Positions 1-12,147 are shown, counted from the stretch's first letter. The stretch is 64,000 nt of DNA from Meriones unguiculatus (GCF_030254825.1 NC_083362.1:988501-1052500), one strand, 5' to 3'. The notes: generated from the sequence alone by a model not told the origin. Program-made: numbers and translations.

Positions 1-3000
1 CCTCCTCGATCTTCTCCGCATGCTTGTTGAAGATGTGCTTGCGCACAAACTCGGGGCCCTGGGTGCAGAGGCCATGAGGACACGCCAGCCTCCGGGTGCC
101 GGCCTCTCCCGCCCCCCCTCTGCTCAGCTCACCTTGAACTTCTTGCCGCTGAGAGGACACAGCCACTTGTCCTTGCCCAGCTCCTGCGTGTTGGAGGTGA
201 CGAACTTCTCCACTTCCTGCTCGGGGTCCTTCCTCCCCATCTTCTGGGCCTCCTCCTCAGAAAGGGACTCGCGCACACTCAGCAGCGGGCTCAGCTTCTC
301 CTCAAAGGTCTTCTGCCACTCCAGCACTGTGGTGACAAGACAGGCTGCAGAGACTGAAGCCCGTGGCTGACGCGGTTGGGGGCGGGGGGGCGGGCACCCA
401 CCTTCCCCGTGGCTGACGCGGTTGGGGGGCAGGGGCCCACGAACGTGGACGATGCCGCAGCGGTTGGGCATCTCGTCCTCGTTGGGGTACTCGCAGGTGT
501 TGTAGTAATCCAGAGAGTGCACGATGCGCAGATAGAGGAGGAGCTTGTCCAAGACCTGAGGGCGCAGGGCGCACACAGCTCACTATCAGCCCTGACGGCG
601 GAGCGTGACACGTGCACACGCGCGCATACACACACACGCACACGCCTCTCTCTCAGAGGGGCACCTTGATGAGCTTCTCGTCCCTCTCCACACTGATCTC
701 GGCGGGATTGCCCTCCTTGGGAGGCTCCTCAGGAGGGGGACCCCCGCTGCTCCCCAGAAGCTCCTCCTCCTCGGCGCTCACTTCCTCGATCAGGTAGTCC
801 GTGATGTTCTTGAGGATGGGGTTCTGCGAGGGCAGGCTCTAGGGGAGGACAGGCCGCAGGGTGTCACCAGGGAACTGCCTCCCGCCACACCCCTCAGCCC
901 CCCCCCAGGCCGACTGCGCAGGCTGGAGGTGCCCTCCAGACAGGGCCAGGCTGCAATCGCAGCGAGGCCCGGGGGCACACCAGACAGGCCCCGGGAGCCA
1001 CTGACTGTGGGCGCAGGCGGCGTCCCGGGCTCGGCGGCCCAGAGCTGGGTCCTGTCGTCCAGCGTGTGCACCAGCTTGGCAGCCAGCTTGATGTCGTTGC
1101 GCACGATCTGCTTGTGCTGTGTGATGCCGTTGATGTTGCGCACACGCCGCGTCAGGTCTCGGTTCACGCCAGGGCTCAGCTCGCACTCCCGGAGCTGCAG
1201 CGACAGTCCACCCGTGGCCAGTGAGGACTGGTGGAGGGACAGGCGCGCTCTGCCCCGCAGCCCACGCCGGCACTCACCGCCGGCACTCACCCGGATGTTC
1301 TGCAGGTTCCAGCAGATCTCTTTAATGTTCACACTGCGGTCAAAGGTCACCCAGCCCCGGCGGAAGAACCTATGTAAGGAAGCTCGTCAGCGCTGCCTGC
1401 AGAAGGGCAGTCAGGCCACCGGGCTGGGCCTGGCCTCCCGCACCTCCTCACCTCCTCTCCGGCTGCGGCTCCGACAGTGCCACTCGCATGAAGCCCGGGT
1501 ACCTTTTACACAGCTGCAAGGAGAGCAGCCTCTCAGCCCTTCTCTGCACCGCCACTGCCTCACAACAAACCAGAGCCCGCCCGGCCGAGCGAGGAGCCGG
1601 CCCCCAAGAGCCGCACCACAGCCCCCAGGCCTCCCGGCAGCCCGGCCCACTGTCACTCACAGAAATGATCTCTGCCCTGGAGATGTTCGGCGCGATGTTG
1701 CGCATGAAGAGCGAGCAGGTCTTGTGCAAGGGCCGGGGCTTACACTCCAGCCCCGCAGCCTCCTTAGGCTTCTCCTCTTCCTTGGGCTTCTCCTTCTCCT
1801 TAAGTGCTTCCTCTGAGCAGGGAACAGGAGTCAGGACAACTACTATTCATTACTACCAGACACCACCCAGAGATTCCCTTCCCGTCAGTCAGACCCTGTC
1901 TCTCTCATCACCCTCCCCCCCCCCCCCACACACACTCAAACAACGGAGTGGAAGCAAAAAAGTTCCTGAAAAGCGCTGCACACCGGCCTCCTCCTTCTCC
2001 TCCTCGGCTCGGCCACTCTCGGACTCGGACTCAGACTCGGACACGCTGCCTTCATCGAAGCTGTCGTCGCCGCTGTGCTTCCTGTTCCGTTTCTTGCTCT
2101 GTGGAGCAGCAGGCAGGCCAATCAAGACCGCGCAGGGTCCGGCCCGCACCTTGGCCTCACGTAGGCACACCGTACCTTTTTGGCTTCCTTCTCAGCCTCA
2201 TCCTTCTTCTCCTCCTTGTCCCCGTCGTCCTCAGGTTTCTTAGTTCTGTCCTCATTAGAGCTGTCATTGTCAGCCTACAGGAGACGGTTTCTGAGGACGT
2301 CTGTCTCTCCTGCTGGGCATCACGGGCCCCAGCCCCCAGCGGAGGGTCCAGCCCCCAGCCCCGCACCCCCGACCTGTTTGCTGTCTTCCTTCTTCTCATC
2401 CTTATCGCCGGCCTTCCGCTCTCCGTCCCCAGGGCCCGGCCCGGCCCGGCCTTCCTCTTTCTTGCCGGCCTCCCCAGTCTTGGCCGCCTGCTCCTCCTCC
2501 TCCTCCTGCTCCAGGATGCGGAGATCATTCTCTGTGCCACCTTCCATCTTAATGACAGCTACCAACGACAACACAGAGGTCACAACCAAAGCAGGCTGGC
2601 TAGTTCCCGCCAAGACCCCGGCCCTCAAGGCCACACCTGCATCCAGCATCTTGACAATGGCATCGGCTTTGTCTATGTCCAAGAGAAGGTTATCAAACCA
2701 GCCGCCCTCCATGAGGGACAGGAACACCTTCAGTCGATTCTGCAGGGCCCCCCGGGCCTCCTGCCGGCGCTTCCCCACCTCATCGGGGTGGTACTTGGAT
2801 CGAAACCTGAGGAGGGGGAGAGGGCAGGAGGGACAGACAGTTCCCAACGGCCCGGCCACGGCGTGCGGAGGGGCCCAGGAAAGGCAGGGCACAGCCTCTC
2901 ACACCCACAGGTCACAAAATCAAGGAAGGGGAGCACTGAAACCACCCAACCCCCCAAAAGGAACCAAAGGTCGTGCTCTGGAAAGCTCTGGAGAAGCAGG

Positions 3001-6000
3001 GCCTGGGAGCTCTGGGGTAGGAGCGTGGCTCTGGGAAGGCCAGGGCCAAGGCAGCACTGCTGCTCGCCTCTGAAGCGCCCTGTCAGGACCAGCTCCCAGA
3101 GCGTCAGGAGAGAGGAGGGGCAGGAGCCCAGAGAACCTCCCTCTCCTGGCCAAGCCCAGACAAGGTCCCGCCAACTCCCTCCACCCCAGGTGGACCAGAA
3201 GGAAACCTGAAGTGTACCAGATAGAAAAGGCCAAAAGGCAGGACACCCTTTTCCCTTGGTGGGAAGAAAAGGCAGTGAAGGGGCAGGAAAGAGCTAAGGG
3301 CCAGGCCAAGGGCCTGCCCCGCCTCAGGTAGGCCCAAGGGATAGAAGAGGGAGGGCTGCAGGGTTAGGACTTGGGTGGAGCATGAAAAAGAGAACATTTT
3401 AGTAGGCCTCTGAGGGCAGGAGAGAAAAACAAAAGCAGAAGAAATTAGGGGCATGAGGAAAAGAGAACCGGGGACATTAAGGAGGGCCCAGACAGACGAG
3501 CTGAGGAAACAAAAGAAGAAGCATGGACAGAGGATGGGAGGTGCGGGAGCACGCACACACACAGGGGAATCGGAATGGACACGCGAGGACAGGACAGGCT
3601 GAGCAGAGAGGAAAGCCGCAGGCGTCACCTCCAGGATCTTTACCTTGGCCGCTTGGTCAAACAGAGCTCAAGATTTAACTAGTGGCGCCCAGGGCCCATG
3701 CTGGCTGGCGGGCTGCCCGTGGCTCCTGGCTGGGGTGGCCGGCCTAGAGGCCCTGCCCGCGGCCTCCGCGGTGGGGCCCTGACTGACTGGCTGCCTGAGC
3801 AATACGTTCAGCTAGGCCGCTGCATTGTGCACAGCGGAGCCCTGCCTGTCTGCCTGGCCGGCCCCGCCGCTCAGCCCAGGGGCTCATGTATGGGCTGGGT
3901 ATGGTGGGGGTGGAGGTGGGTTTGCTCCGAGCTCCGACGATGAGCGGGTGTAGCTCCCAGTTCTGGCTCTTTTCAAGGAGGAGGAGCAGAAAGAGGATGA
4001 GGAGGAGGAGCAGGAGGGGGGAAAAGATGGTTGATTAAAATCAAAACATCCACATAAGGAAAAAAAAAATCAAATTCTTTTTTTCTGTCACACGACCCTG
4101 AGATCTTGGCTGTTCCTGTCTGGCTTCACGCGTTGCCTTTGGAAGACACGGCCACACTGGTCCTGGTGACAGGGGCTGACCGTGACCCACACCAGCAGGA
4201 GGGGCGCAGCCTGGGCGTGGGCCCTGGAGGCTGAGCAGCTCTGCCAGCTGCCAGGAGGTGCCCCAGAGGGCAGCAGAGGAGGAGATGATGGGCTGGCCAG
4301 CCGACACAGCTTCCCTCCCCTTCCCACCCAGGAAGTGCCATGTGGGGCGCACCAGAGGACAGGGCTGCCCCAGACCAGAGAAACAGGCCATGGCAAAGGG
4401 GCAGGGGAGCAGGGGACTCACCACTCCTCGTCTTTATGAGCCAGAAAAAAGTCCTGCATCTGCTGCCTCCGGAAGTCCAGCTTGTAGTCATTGTAGCGCT
4501 TGACGGCCTCAGTCTCGTCCACAGAGTCGTCCAGGGACAGGAGGAACTCTTTGAAGGACTTCATGATGGGCGGGGGCACGCCCAGGTCGATCTCCGCAAT
4601 GCTGCCCAGCCTGGGGGTTCCAGGAGGCTTGGTTGTGAGGGACAGTAGACACCCCTTCCTCTGCCACAGGCCACCACTCCCCGGGCTCCCGCCCACAGGC
4701 CCCCAGAGCCGTCCTCCCAGCTCCAGCCACTCTCCGCAGCCCCAGACCTCTCCCAGCTGTCGGCAGAGCCCGTTACCTGGCCTGGATGGGCAGGACGTGG
4801 TGCTGCATGAGGTGGACGTCTGGGTGGCCCCAGGGCTGAGGGGGGCCGTAAGTTGGTCCCCCACCCCCCCCAGCATAGGGCATGTCATAGCCACTGTGGT
4901 AGGGGTCAGAGCTGTGCTCATCCCTGAGGGTGGGACACAAAAGTCAGACAGAGGGCAGCAGCCCCTCCTCTCCAGAACACGGGCAAGGGCGGGAGGAGGG
5001 CACGCGGAGGACGTGGCCTCCCCCACGGGGCACAGGGCACGAAGGGGCGGGGTGACTGCGACAAGGAGGCCGAGCTGTCTGCCGACCGAGGGCGGAGGCC
5101 GAGGACAAAGTGAGGCCCTCACCAGTCTCTGCGCATGCGCTTCTGCGGCGGGCTCAGCTCGTGCCTTGGCGGGGAGAAGCGCTCCCGCCGGTTCCGGTCG
5201 TAGTCGCGGTACTCGCCCCGGCTGCGGCGCTCTCGGCCCCGGTCCCACTCCCTGCAGAACAGCACGACAGCGGGGTGGAGCGGAGGCCAGGGCAGGCCCG
5301 CCAGGACGTGGCCCGGCCCTCCCCAGCGCGCACAGGCCTGCCCGCCGCGCCGGCTCCCCCACGGGACCAGCGCTGATCACGGGGCTCTCCTCCCCCGGTG
5401 CGATCACGCGCACCACACCCACCCTAGGGCAAATACTTAGCGTCTATGAATCCTAAAACTACACACTACGGGCCGGGTGCGGTGGCGACGCCTGTGAGCC
5501 CAGCACTCAGGAGGCAGAGGCAGAGGCAGGCGGATCACTGAGTTCGAGGCCAGCCCGGTCTGCAGTTAATGGGGAACACACAGGGCTAGAGAGAAACCCA
5601 GTCTTGAAAAAACAAAAATAAAAACCACATGTTACTATAAGTTACCCGACGGGTGGTGGCCCGCGCCTGTGATCCTGGCCCTTGGGAGGCAGAGGCAGGG
5701 GATCTGTGAGCTCGAGGCCATTCCTTCGTCACCGAGCTGTGCTGTCCCTCGGCCCTGCCTCCCGTTTGGAGAACCTGGGGCCGTGTCCCTGTAGGCAGAT
5801 CCCAGCCCTGAGAGCCTCCCGCCTCAGCTTCATAGATTATGAGCCTGGACCACTGTTTTCACAGGTTTTTATAAAACAATGACTTTCAACAAACAAACAA
5901 ACAACAGAAACCAAAAGCTGCTCTGAGCAGCACTGCCCTCTTCACGGCTGGCCCGAAGAGCCCCTCCAGCGGTAAGGCAGGGAGAATCAGCCGCTCCTCA

Positions 6001-9000
6001 CAGACAGCACTGGAAGAGGAAGCACTTCCTCGGCCTGGGCAGACAGTCTGGGCTGTTCTTTCTTTTCTGGCTTTTGCAGAGCTGACAGAGCTTTCACACT
6101 CCTCAATTCAAGCAATCCTCCTGTCTCTGCCTCCTGAGCACCTGGGCTAGATATTACTTATGTACTATTATTATTGTAGCCCTGGCTGTCCAGGAACTCC
6201 CTGTGCAGACCAGGCTGGCCTCAAGCTCAGGCACCCAGCTCCTGACCCCGGGGCGGAAGGTGGGAGGCCCCTTTCTGGGTTTGAATAGGACCCCATCATA
6301 GTCTCGGCTGGCCTGGACTCTGCTCAGCCCAGCACTGCCTCCACCTCTCCTGCCTCTGCCTCAGGAGAGCCTACAGGTGTGAGCACCGCTCCTGGAATGA
6401 GCCGGGTAAGCTGAGGCAGGCAGAGCACAACTCTAGTACCAGAAGTCAGCGTGACACCAGGCTGGGCTGCGTAAGACGCTTCTCCAAACACAGGAGTCAG
6501 CGACTGTCTCTTCGAGGCCACAGCAGCAGGCTGGAGTGCAGGGCAGGCCCGGCCCAGTGCTCAGTTCTCTTCTGCTCCATTTGCCTCCCCGTGCTGCCAG
6601 CCCGGAAGGACCCTGGCGTTTCTCACTACAGTGTCAGGATGTGTTTCACACAAGACTGCTCTTTCCAGGGAAATCTAGAGTCGGGAGCCCACACTGGTAG
6701 ATGCCCGTTGTCCAAAAATGTGCTCCTCCAGTCGCTCCCCAGCTCCGGCTCCTGGCAGCTTCTCCTGGGGACAGCCTGTGACCTCTCACAGGGTAAAAAC
6801 CGGCACCCATGAAGAGCACCAGAGGCTCCCCAGGCGCTGCACTGCTGCCTGCTGCGGCTGGCACTGCCCTCCACCCAGCTGTCGCCCATCCTGAACCAGG
6901 CCTGACACTTCCCGACGGTCTCCCTGCCCGCTGCACTCTTTCCGCTGCCCTAAGGACCGTGGAGGGAAGCGGCAGTCTCCGGACAGCTTGGGGCCTCTAC
7001 CTGACCCAGCTGAGCACGTGCCCGTCTGCGCCTGGTAGGTAGGGCCGTGCCTACCTACCTCAAGCTCTTCTCACCGCCCGTGTCTAAGGGACTGCCTGCA
7101 AGTCCAGCTAGGGGTCCCTCCCTGGAGCTCTCCCCAACACTGCCTGTGCCCAGGACAGCATCCGCTCCTCAGAAGGGAAGTGGCACATTCCCAAAGCCAC
7201 TTTGGCCTCACATGATTAAACTCTGAAGGACTTTCTCTAGCTGCAGACTCAGAAAAGCAACTTTGACTTTTTTCAGTCTTGGAGAAACACCAAGGAGAAC
7301 TGGGTACCCTGGCTCCCATTTGTAATTCCACAGCCAAGAGGCCTGAGGCAGGAGGATGTGCTCCCTAAGAGAGCATATTCCACGTGACAGCCTGTCTCAA
7401 AGGCTACAGTCCAAGGGGCTAGAGGTGGCCCTCAGCTGCGCAGGACAGAGGTGCAGGCCCTAGGAAGCGCCTGTCAGTGCCAGGGACAGCACAGTCTTCC
7501 ATTTCCCACAGGCAGCAGCACAGCGCACACGTGTGCACATAAGCGTGTAGGCAAAACACAAACAGGAAAACAAGCGCCACGCTGGCGCACACCTTTGATC
7601 CCCGAGCTCGGAGGGCGGGGGGAGGCAGGGGGAGCTCTGAGTTCGAGGCCAGCCTGGTCTATAGAACAAGTTCAAGAACAGCCAGGAACAGAGAAACCCT
7701 GTCTCAAAAAACAAACAAAAAATAAGAATAGTGTTTTAAATGTGCTAGGGGTGAGAGAAATGGCTCAGTTAAGGGCAGTTGCTGTCTGCAGGGGAGCAAG
7801 GGTGTCCTAGCACAGGTGGCAAGCCACCCACAAACACCTGTTACTCCAGAGGTTAACACCTCCAGCCTCAAAAGTCACCAACACTCATGTGCCTACCCCC
7901 CCCCCCCCCCCGCCAGGCTTCATCTTTCCAGGGTTTTCAAGGCCTGACTGGCAGCCTCTCCATTTTTAAATTTAATTTCCCACTTACTTATTTATTGAGA
8001 CAGGATGCCACCATGTGGCCCTGGCTGGCCTCAATCTCTTAAGTTTATTTCCACAAATTCTATGAGAAAAAGTTACCTCAAATTCCTCTAAGAAAAATCT
8101 GTTTCCAAGTCAAGCTACCCACGGTTAACTCGCTGAATTGGTTTTTTGTTGCTGTCTGTAAGAGGCCCTTGATTTAAAAGGGAAGGGGCTGGAGAGCTGG
8201 CTACTCCTGCAGAGGACTGGGCTTTGAGTCCAGGCACCTATAAGGCAGTTCACAACCCTCTTGAACCCCTATTTCCCAGGGATTTTAATGCATTCTATGG
8301 CCTCCATGGGCACGAGGCAGAAATGAGGTACACAGACATAAGCAAAACACCCATAAACACATTTTTAAATTAAAAAAAGGTAAACATCCACATGTTTTCT
8401 CAACTTAGTTACCTGTTTTAAAATCATTTCAAACTTTTCTTAAGCTAGCCAAGAGGTGGCAGCACACACCTTTAAACCCTGCACTCGGGAGGCAGAGGCA
8501 GGTGGACCACTGGGTTAGAGGCCAGCCTGGTCTATATGGCAGGCTCCAAGACAGCCAGGGCTACACAGGCCCTGCCTAAAGAGACAAAACCAGCCTAACC
8601 AATCAACACTGGCAGGCACTGCTCTTCCCGGGAGCTCAGGCCAAGCAAAGCGCCATGGCACCTTGCCAGCAAAGAGGCCTGACTCTTCCACAGCCTGCTG
8701 GTCCGTGTTAATCATTTCTCCTCTTTTAAGGCACAACTGAAAGGCCACGCCGCAATCCCAGCACTGGGGAGGCAGAGGCAAGCCAGGACGACACAGAGAC
8801 CCTGCCTCAAATCAAAAATGAGCAAACGAATGAATGGATGAAGCAATTACAAGTCATAAAATGTACACACTCAGTGGGGCCGAAACTTGAGTGCTCGCTG
8901 GCAAGCACAAAGCCCTGGGTCCGAGCCCTGGCAGCACTAACAGGGCGACAGCTTAGCGCCGGGCTACTCCCTGCACGCTGCAGCTCGGGTTCTAAGAAAC

Positions 9001-9469
9001 CCATCTTTTCAGGAAGGGGGAGCGGGTTAAGCGACGCAAACTGCCGATGCCTGCAGAAACACTGCCTAACGCTTTGCTCACTGCGTGGCTGCTGGCGGTC
9101 TGGACTGCAGACAGGGTCTCCCTGCGTGGCCCACGCGGGAGGCACAGCTGAGAGGGGCCCCTCTTCACCACCACCGGCTGTCACTTTGATCTCAAGGCCT
9201 AGCGACCACGCCAACAGCAGGCAGACTCGACTCAGAAAACGGCCCGACGGCGGGTCACACCCCAGGCCGATTCCAAGCGGGAAGGCGGCCGCGGGGGAGG
9301 GAGCGAGCCCCGGAGCAGGCCGACCGGCCGCGTCAGCAGCGCCTCACCGGTCATTCCAGTCGTCCCCGCGCCGTCGCTCGTCCCTCTCCCGGGAGCGGTC
9401 GTAGTCGCTGCGCTCTCTGCGGAACTTGTCCCTGCGCCTGCGGTCGTACTCGTCGTCGCTGTCGCCCAT
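1..9469 (-). CDS. SRRT: SRRT (ARS2), serrate RNA effector; 16 coding exons, 3' end outside window
   Basis: Nuclear scaffold protein that, in mammals, binds the cap-binding complex and steers capped transcripts to primary-miRNA processing, 3'-end formation, export or decay. Coding exons on the minus strand: 9348-9469, 5123-5251, 4777-4923, 4422-4610, 2637-2806, 2374-2558, 2176-2274, 1984-2098, 1661-1812, 1452-1513, 1291-1369, 1006-1194, 665-838, 402-555, 133-326 and 1-58. All junctions are GT/AG and keep frame, giving 739 complete codons; the human protein has about 876. Visible regions in order are an Arg/Asp/Glu-rich N-terminus (MGDSDDEYDRRRR), a helical core (KEFLLSLDDSVDE), a long acidic/lysine tract, an RRM-like fold (SLFMRNIAPN) and a zinc-finger-like segment (WLCPLSGKKF then HIFNKH). 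The start is the only ATG giving this N-terminus. Identity is secure from near-complete agreement with the mammalian protein. Confidence 0.97.
1006..1812 (-). CDS. SRRT: SRRT exons encoding the RRM-like core
   Basis: Exons 1661-1812, 1452-1513, 1291-1369 and 1006-1194 encode the segment from the Lys/Glu-rich linker through the RRM-like domain (RNIAPNISRAEI, GWVTFDRSVNIKE) to the helical NINGITQHKQ region. In ARS2 and SERRATE this core is followed by conserved helices. The last exon of the block ends at a non-consensus donor, GTCAGT. Confidence 0.93.
1984..2806 (-). CDS. SRRT: SRRT exons encoding the acidic/charged region
   Basis: Exons 2637-2806, 2374-2558, 2176-2274 and 1984-2098 encode the conserved KYHPDEVGKRRQEA helix, then a run of glutamates, mixed Lys/Glu repeats and a SESESESES stretch. 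This low-complexity charged region is typical of ARS2. The exon 2374-2558 ends at an unusual donor (GTCGGG). The intron between 2806 and 4422 (1.6 kb) shows no clear SINE and nothing else recognisable. Confidence 0.92.
5471..5620 (+). repeat. B1 SINE (SRRT intron 1)
   Basis: Starts GCCGGGTGCGGTGGCGACGC, contains the GAGTTCGAGGCCAGCC core and ends in an A-rich tail. Confidence 0.85.
5648..5735 (+). repeat. B1 fragment
   Basis: 5' part of a B1 (GGGTGGTGGCCCGCGCCTGT ... GCTCGAGGCC), lacking the 3' half. Confidence 0.7.
6175..6245 (-). repeat. B1 fragment
   Basis: TGTAGCCCTGGCTGTCCAGG and CAGACCAGGCTGGCCTC, typical of an inverted B1. Confidence 0.7.
7573..7722 (+). repeat. B1 SINE
   Basis: GCACACCTTTGATCCC, GAGTTCGAGGCCAGCCTGG and ACCCTGTCTCAAAAAAC mark a nearly full B1. 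Confidence 0.85.
8186..8375 (+). repeat. B2/B3-like SINE
   Basis: GGGGCTGGAGAGCTGGCTAC at the 5' end, with a 3' part similar to B2/B3 (CACCCATAAACACATTTT). Confidence 0.65.
8447..8590 (+). repeat. B1 SINE
   Basis: GCACACACCTTTAAACCCTG, GGAGGCAGAGGCAGG and GCCAGGGCTACACAGG. Confidence 0.85.
8745..8815 (+). repeat. Internally deleted B1
   Basis: CAATCCCAGCACTGGGGAGG joined directly to the 3' part CACAGAGACCCTGCCTC. Confidence 0.6.
8872..8937 (+). repeat. Single ID-like SINE in SRRT intron 1
   Basis: GTGGGGCCGAAACTTGAGTG ... AGCCCTGGGTCCGAGCCCTG has the layout of a diverged tRNA-derived ID element. Confidence 0.5.
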
Positions 9470-9487
9470 GGTGCTGTCCGAGGAGGC
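9348..9487 (-). CDS. SRRT: SRRT first coding exon with start codon
   Basis: The ATG is at 9469-9467 (minus) and is followed by 41 codons rich in Arg, Asp and Glu, ending in a codon split by a GTGAGG donor. An acceptor-like CAG at 9490-9488 precedes 18 bases of 5' UTR, so an upstream non-coding exon in the CpG island is likely, as in other mammals. The following intron is 4.1 kb, the longest in the gene, and is filled with SINEs. Confidence 0.9.
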
Positions 9488-10130
9488 CTGCGGCGCGGCG
9501 GCGGGCGGACACGGGGACGATGAGCTCGGGCCGGAGGGGGGGCCGTCCCCCGGGGGCGGCGCGCCCGCCTCCCTCCCGCCGGGGCCGGCCGGCCATCCCG
9601 GGCAGGGCGATCGCTCCGACAGCTTCGCTGTCCCCGGGGGGTCCCCCGCGTCCACCCCGAAGCCCCCGGGCGCAGCGGCCTCCGTGCGAGCCCGCCACCC
9701 GGGCCTTTCCTTCCCCTCCCCCACCTGCGGCGGTCGGGGCCGTTGGAGGCGCGCGCCGGCGGGCTTGTTTTCCGGGCGGACCGGGGCGCGCGCGCGGGGG
9801 GCTGCGGGCGCCGCGGGGCTTCCCGGCCGCGGACCGACGGAGGGCGGACGCGGGGCCGCGGGCGCTGCGAGGAGCCGAGCGCGCGGCCGGCGCCACCCGC
9901 GGAGCGGCCTCCGAGCGCGGACGAGACCCCCGGCCGAGCCTAAACTAAAGGGCGCCTCGGGGAATGCCGGGAAAAGGGTGGGGCGCGGAGCTCTCGCGAG
10001 GCTTCGCGACCGCGCGCGCCGACGGCGGGCGCTACGGAAGCTGAGCGGGGCCAAGCCGGGCGTCCCGAACGCGGGCGGGCGTGCGCTTCACTCCTCCGCC
10101 GCCTCCCGGGCCGGGGCGCCCCTTGACCTC
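9470..10130 (-). promoter_or_regulatory. SRRT CpG-island promoter
   Basis: Very GC- and CpG-rich block just upstream of the SRRT start codon. It has no TATA box and contains a TCTCGCGAG core at 9992-10000, close to the TCTCGCGAGA element common in TATA-less housekeeping promoters. The non-coding first exon and transcription start are expected inside it; the exact start cannot be read from sequence alone. Long open frames here on both strands are a by-product of GC richness. Confidence 0.7.
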
Positions 10131-10504
10131 CTCACGGGTGGTTTTGCCCCTCCGCGCGGTGGGCACGGTGCACGCCCGGGAGCAATGCAGAGAAGCAACC
10201 GTTTTAAAGGCACCTCCTCCCTCCATTTCCCCCCCAGACATCTTCTGTATGGGGTCTCTGCAAAACGCGTTCTTCCGGCCTTTTTTGGACAGGGGCGCCT
10301 AATCCTCTTGCAAAACGTGAAAAATCTCAGCCTTAATACCCAGTACTTTTAAGTTTAAATTCATAATTCCCGAGGGAACACTAAGCCCTTCTCAATGAAT
10401 AGAATGTTAAAACTAAAGAATGGAGCACGCCACAGCCATGCTGGGGGCGGGGCGCCAGCATGCGAAGAGGAGTATTTACAATCGGCATTTAAAAGCCTCG
10501 GTGC

Positions 10505-10640
10505 AGCCACGCTGGCCCAGGCCTGTAATCCCAGCTGCTCAGGAAGTTGCAGCAGGAAAATCACACATTCCAGAGCTGAAGAGCAAATGCAAAGCCAGCC
10601 AAGGCAATTTAGTGAAACTCTGTCTCAAAAACATTTTCCA
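10505..10640 (+). repeat. Diverged Alu/B1-like SINE
   Basis: GGCCTGTAATCCCAGCTGCT and AGTGAAACTCTGTCTC are typical of an old 7SL-derived SINE. Confidence 0.6.
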
Positions 10641-10642
10641 AA

Positions 10643-10845
10643 GCGGTCTAGAAAGATGGTTCAGTGATTGTGCTCTTACAGAGAGCCAGAGTTCAAGTCT
10701 CAGCACCTGCCTGTTGGGCAGCTCACAGGCTGTGAGTTCCTGTCAGTTCCTGGAGATCTCCCGACCTCTTCTGGACTACAAGGGCACGGGCACTCAAGTG
10801 TTCACATAACCACACACTGACACACACATACACATATTCATATTC
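10643..10845 (+). repeat. B2/B3-like SINE
   Basis: GAAAGATGGTTCAGTGATTG, CTCAGCACC and a CA-rich 3' end. Confidence 0.7.
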
Positions 10846-10978
10846 TAAGACAGGGTTTCTCTGTGTAGCCCTGGCTGTCCTGGAACTTTCTCAGGAGACC
10901 AGGTTGGCCTTGAACTCAGAGATCGGCCTGCCTCTGCCTCTGGAGTGCTGGGAATAAAGGTGTGAGCCATATTGCTGC
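10845..10978 (-). repeat. B1 SINE
   Basis: GACAGGGTTTCTCTGTGTAG through GTGCTGGGAATAAAGGTGTG, a full inverted B1. Confidence 0.9.
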
Positions 10979-11881
10979 TGATTCATACATGATTTAAAAA
11001 AAGGGAAACAGCTAGGTGGAAGAGAAACCCTTTTCTGAAAAATAATGCAGGAGGAGGCAGAGGAGGAGGAGGAGACAGTGGTGACAGAGCTCAGAGACAG
11101 ACTGCTCTCCTACCCTATGACAGGACCTGGGGTCAGCAGTAGCGCCTGCTTGACGTGAGTCCCTGGCCCAGCAGCCCCCATGCCCACAAGAAAGTATCCA
11201 GGTTCAGTGGTACCTTCTGCAGGCCCAGCGCTTCAGAATCTAAATCTAAAGTTCAAGAGCCTCCCCGGAGGAGGGAGGGAACCACGGGGGGGGGGGATAC
11301 AAAGTGAATAAACTGCAATTAATTAAAAAAAAGAAGAAGAAGAAGAGCCTCCTCTATCTCAGCAAAGTATCACGTTCATGGGTAGCCCGGGATACTCTAG
11401 AAGTCCTTCCTCACAAGAGGACTTCTGGTTTCAGCCTGGGTCACAGCATTTTGGCTCAATGCACCAAGGCCAGCATAACTGGTGAGCACAGGCCCTGCCA
11501 TGACGCCTCCCTCCAGAAATGGCAGAGAAAACTGAAATCCGTGAACATCAGAGTCCATTTGCTCCTCCTGGTAAGTGACACCCTGTCCCGTGTGGGGACA
11601 GCGGCTGGGGGGCCTGGCCACACTGTGTCCCGTGTGGGGACAGCGGCTGTGGGGACAGCGGCTGTGGGCCTGGCCTGCGGCACCACTTCTGCTGTCGGTC
11701 AAGTCTGAGGTGAGAACACTGAAGGAGCTGAAAGACCAGGAGAAATGCAACCATCTCAGATACCCCTAGCCTACAGTGAACGGGTTCATTTATGGAACAA
11801 CAAAAGTATAGGATAGGGTTAACAAAAGACTATGTATGTATTAATAAGATAGATTAATACATTAAATAATAATAGATATTT

Positions 11882-12000
11882 AGGCAGGATCTTACTATGT
11901 AGCCCTCACTGGCCTGGAACTCACTGTGTGGACCAGGCTGGCCTCAAACTCAGAGATCCACCTGCCTCTGTTCCAGAGTGCTGGGTTCGAGGTTTATATG
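11882..12000 (-). repeat. B1 SINE
   Basis: TATGTAGCCCTCACTGGCC and GACCAGGCTGGCCTCAAACT. Confidence 0.8.
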
Positions 12001-12064
12001 GCCTCATCCTAGGAGACTCCAACGAAACAGCAGAGACTTTCAAGTGTTTTAGAGCCCTTCAGAC

Positions 12065-12074
12065 ATTATTATTT
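12065..12074 (-). terminator. TRIP6: Probable TRIP6 poly(A) signal, non-canonical
   Basis: About 75 bases past the TRIP6 stop the minus strand carries AAATAATAAT. No perfect AATAAA is present in this short 3' UTR, so an AATAAT-type variant would have to serve, with cleavage expected near 12,045-12,055. The position suits the very short TRIP6 3' UTR known in other mammals. Confidence 0.4.
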
Positions 12075-12147
12075 CATGAACAGGGAAGAAGAAGCATTTG
12101 TGGAAGAACAGCAAAGGTGGCTGTGGGGGAGGTGAGGCTTTCCGGGG

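Larger units (their letters stand above)
10131..12047. other. SRRT-TRIP6 intergenic spacer
   Basis: About 1.9 kb between the SRRT promoter and the TRIP6 3' end, with no supported gene. It holds an Alu/B1-like SINE (10505-10640), a B2/B3-like SINE (10643-10845), a B1 (10845-10978), a GGA-rich patch (11047-11075), an A-rich stretch near 11320-11345, a short TGTGGGGACAGCGGC-type repeat (about 11590-11670) and another B1 (11882-12000). A 9 bp inverted repeat sits at 11399-11426. Confidence 0.6.

Noticed and set aside
9344..10352. Frames of 230-308 codons on both strands over the SRRT promoter
   Set aside because: CpG-island composition; only the last 122 bases of the minus frame are real SRRT coding sequence.
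11399..11426. 9 bp inverted repeat (AGAAGTCCT / AGGACTTCT) considered as a small RNA hairpin
   Set aside because: Stem too short for a microRNA precursor and no supporting context.
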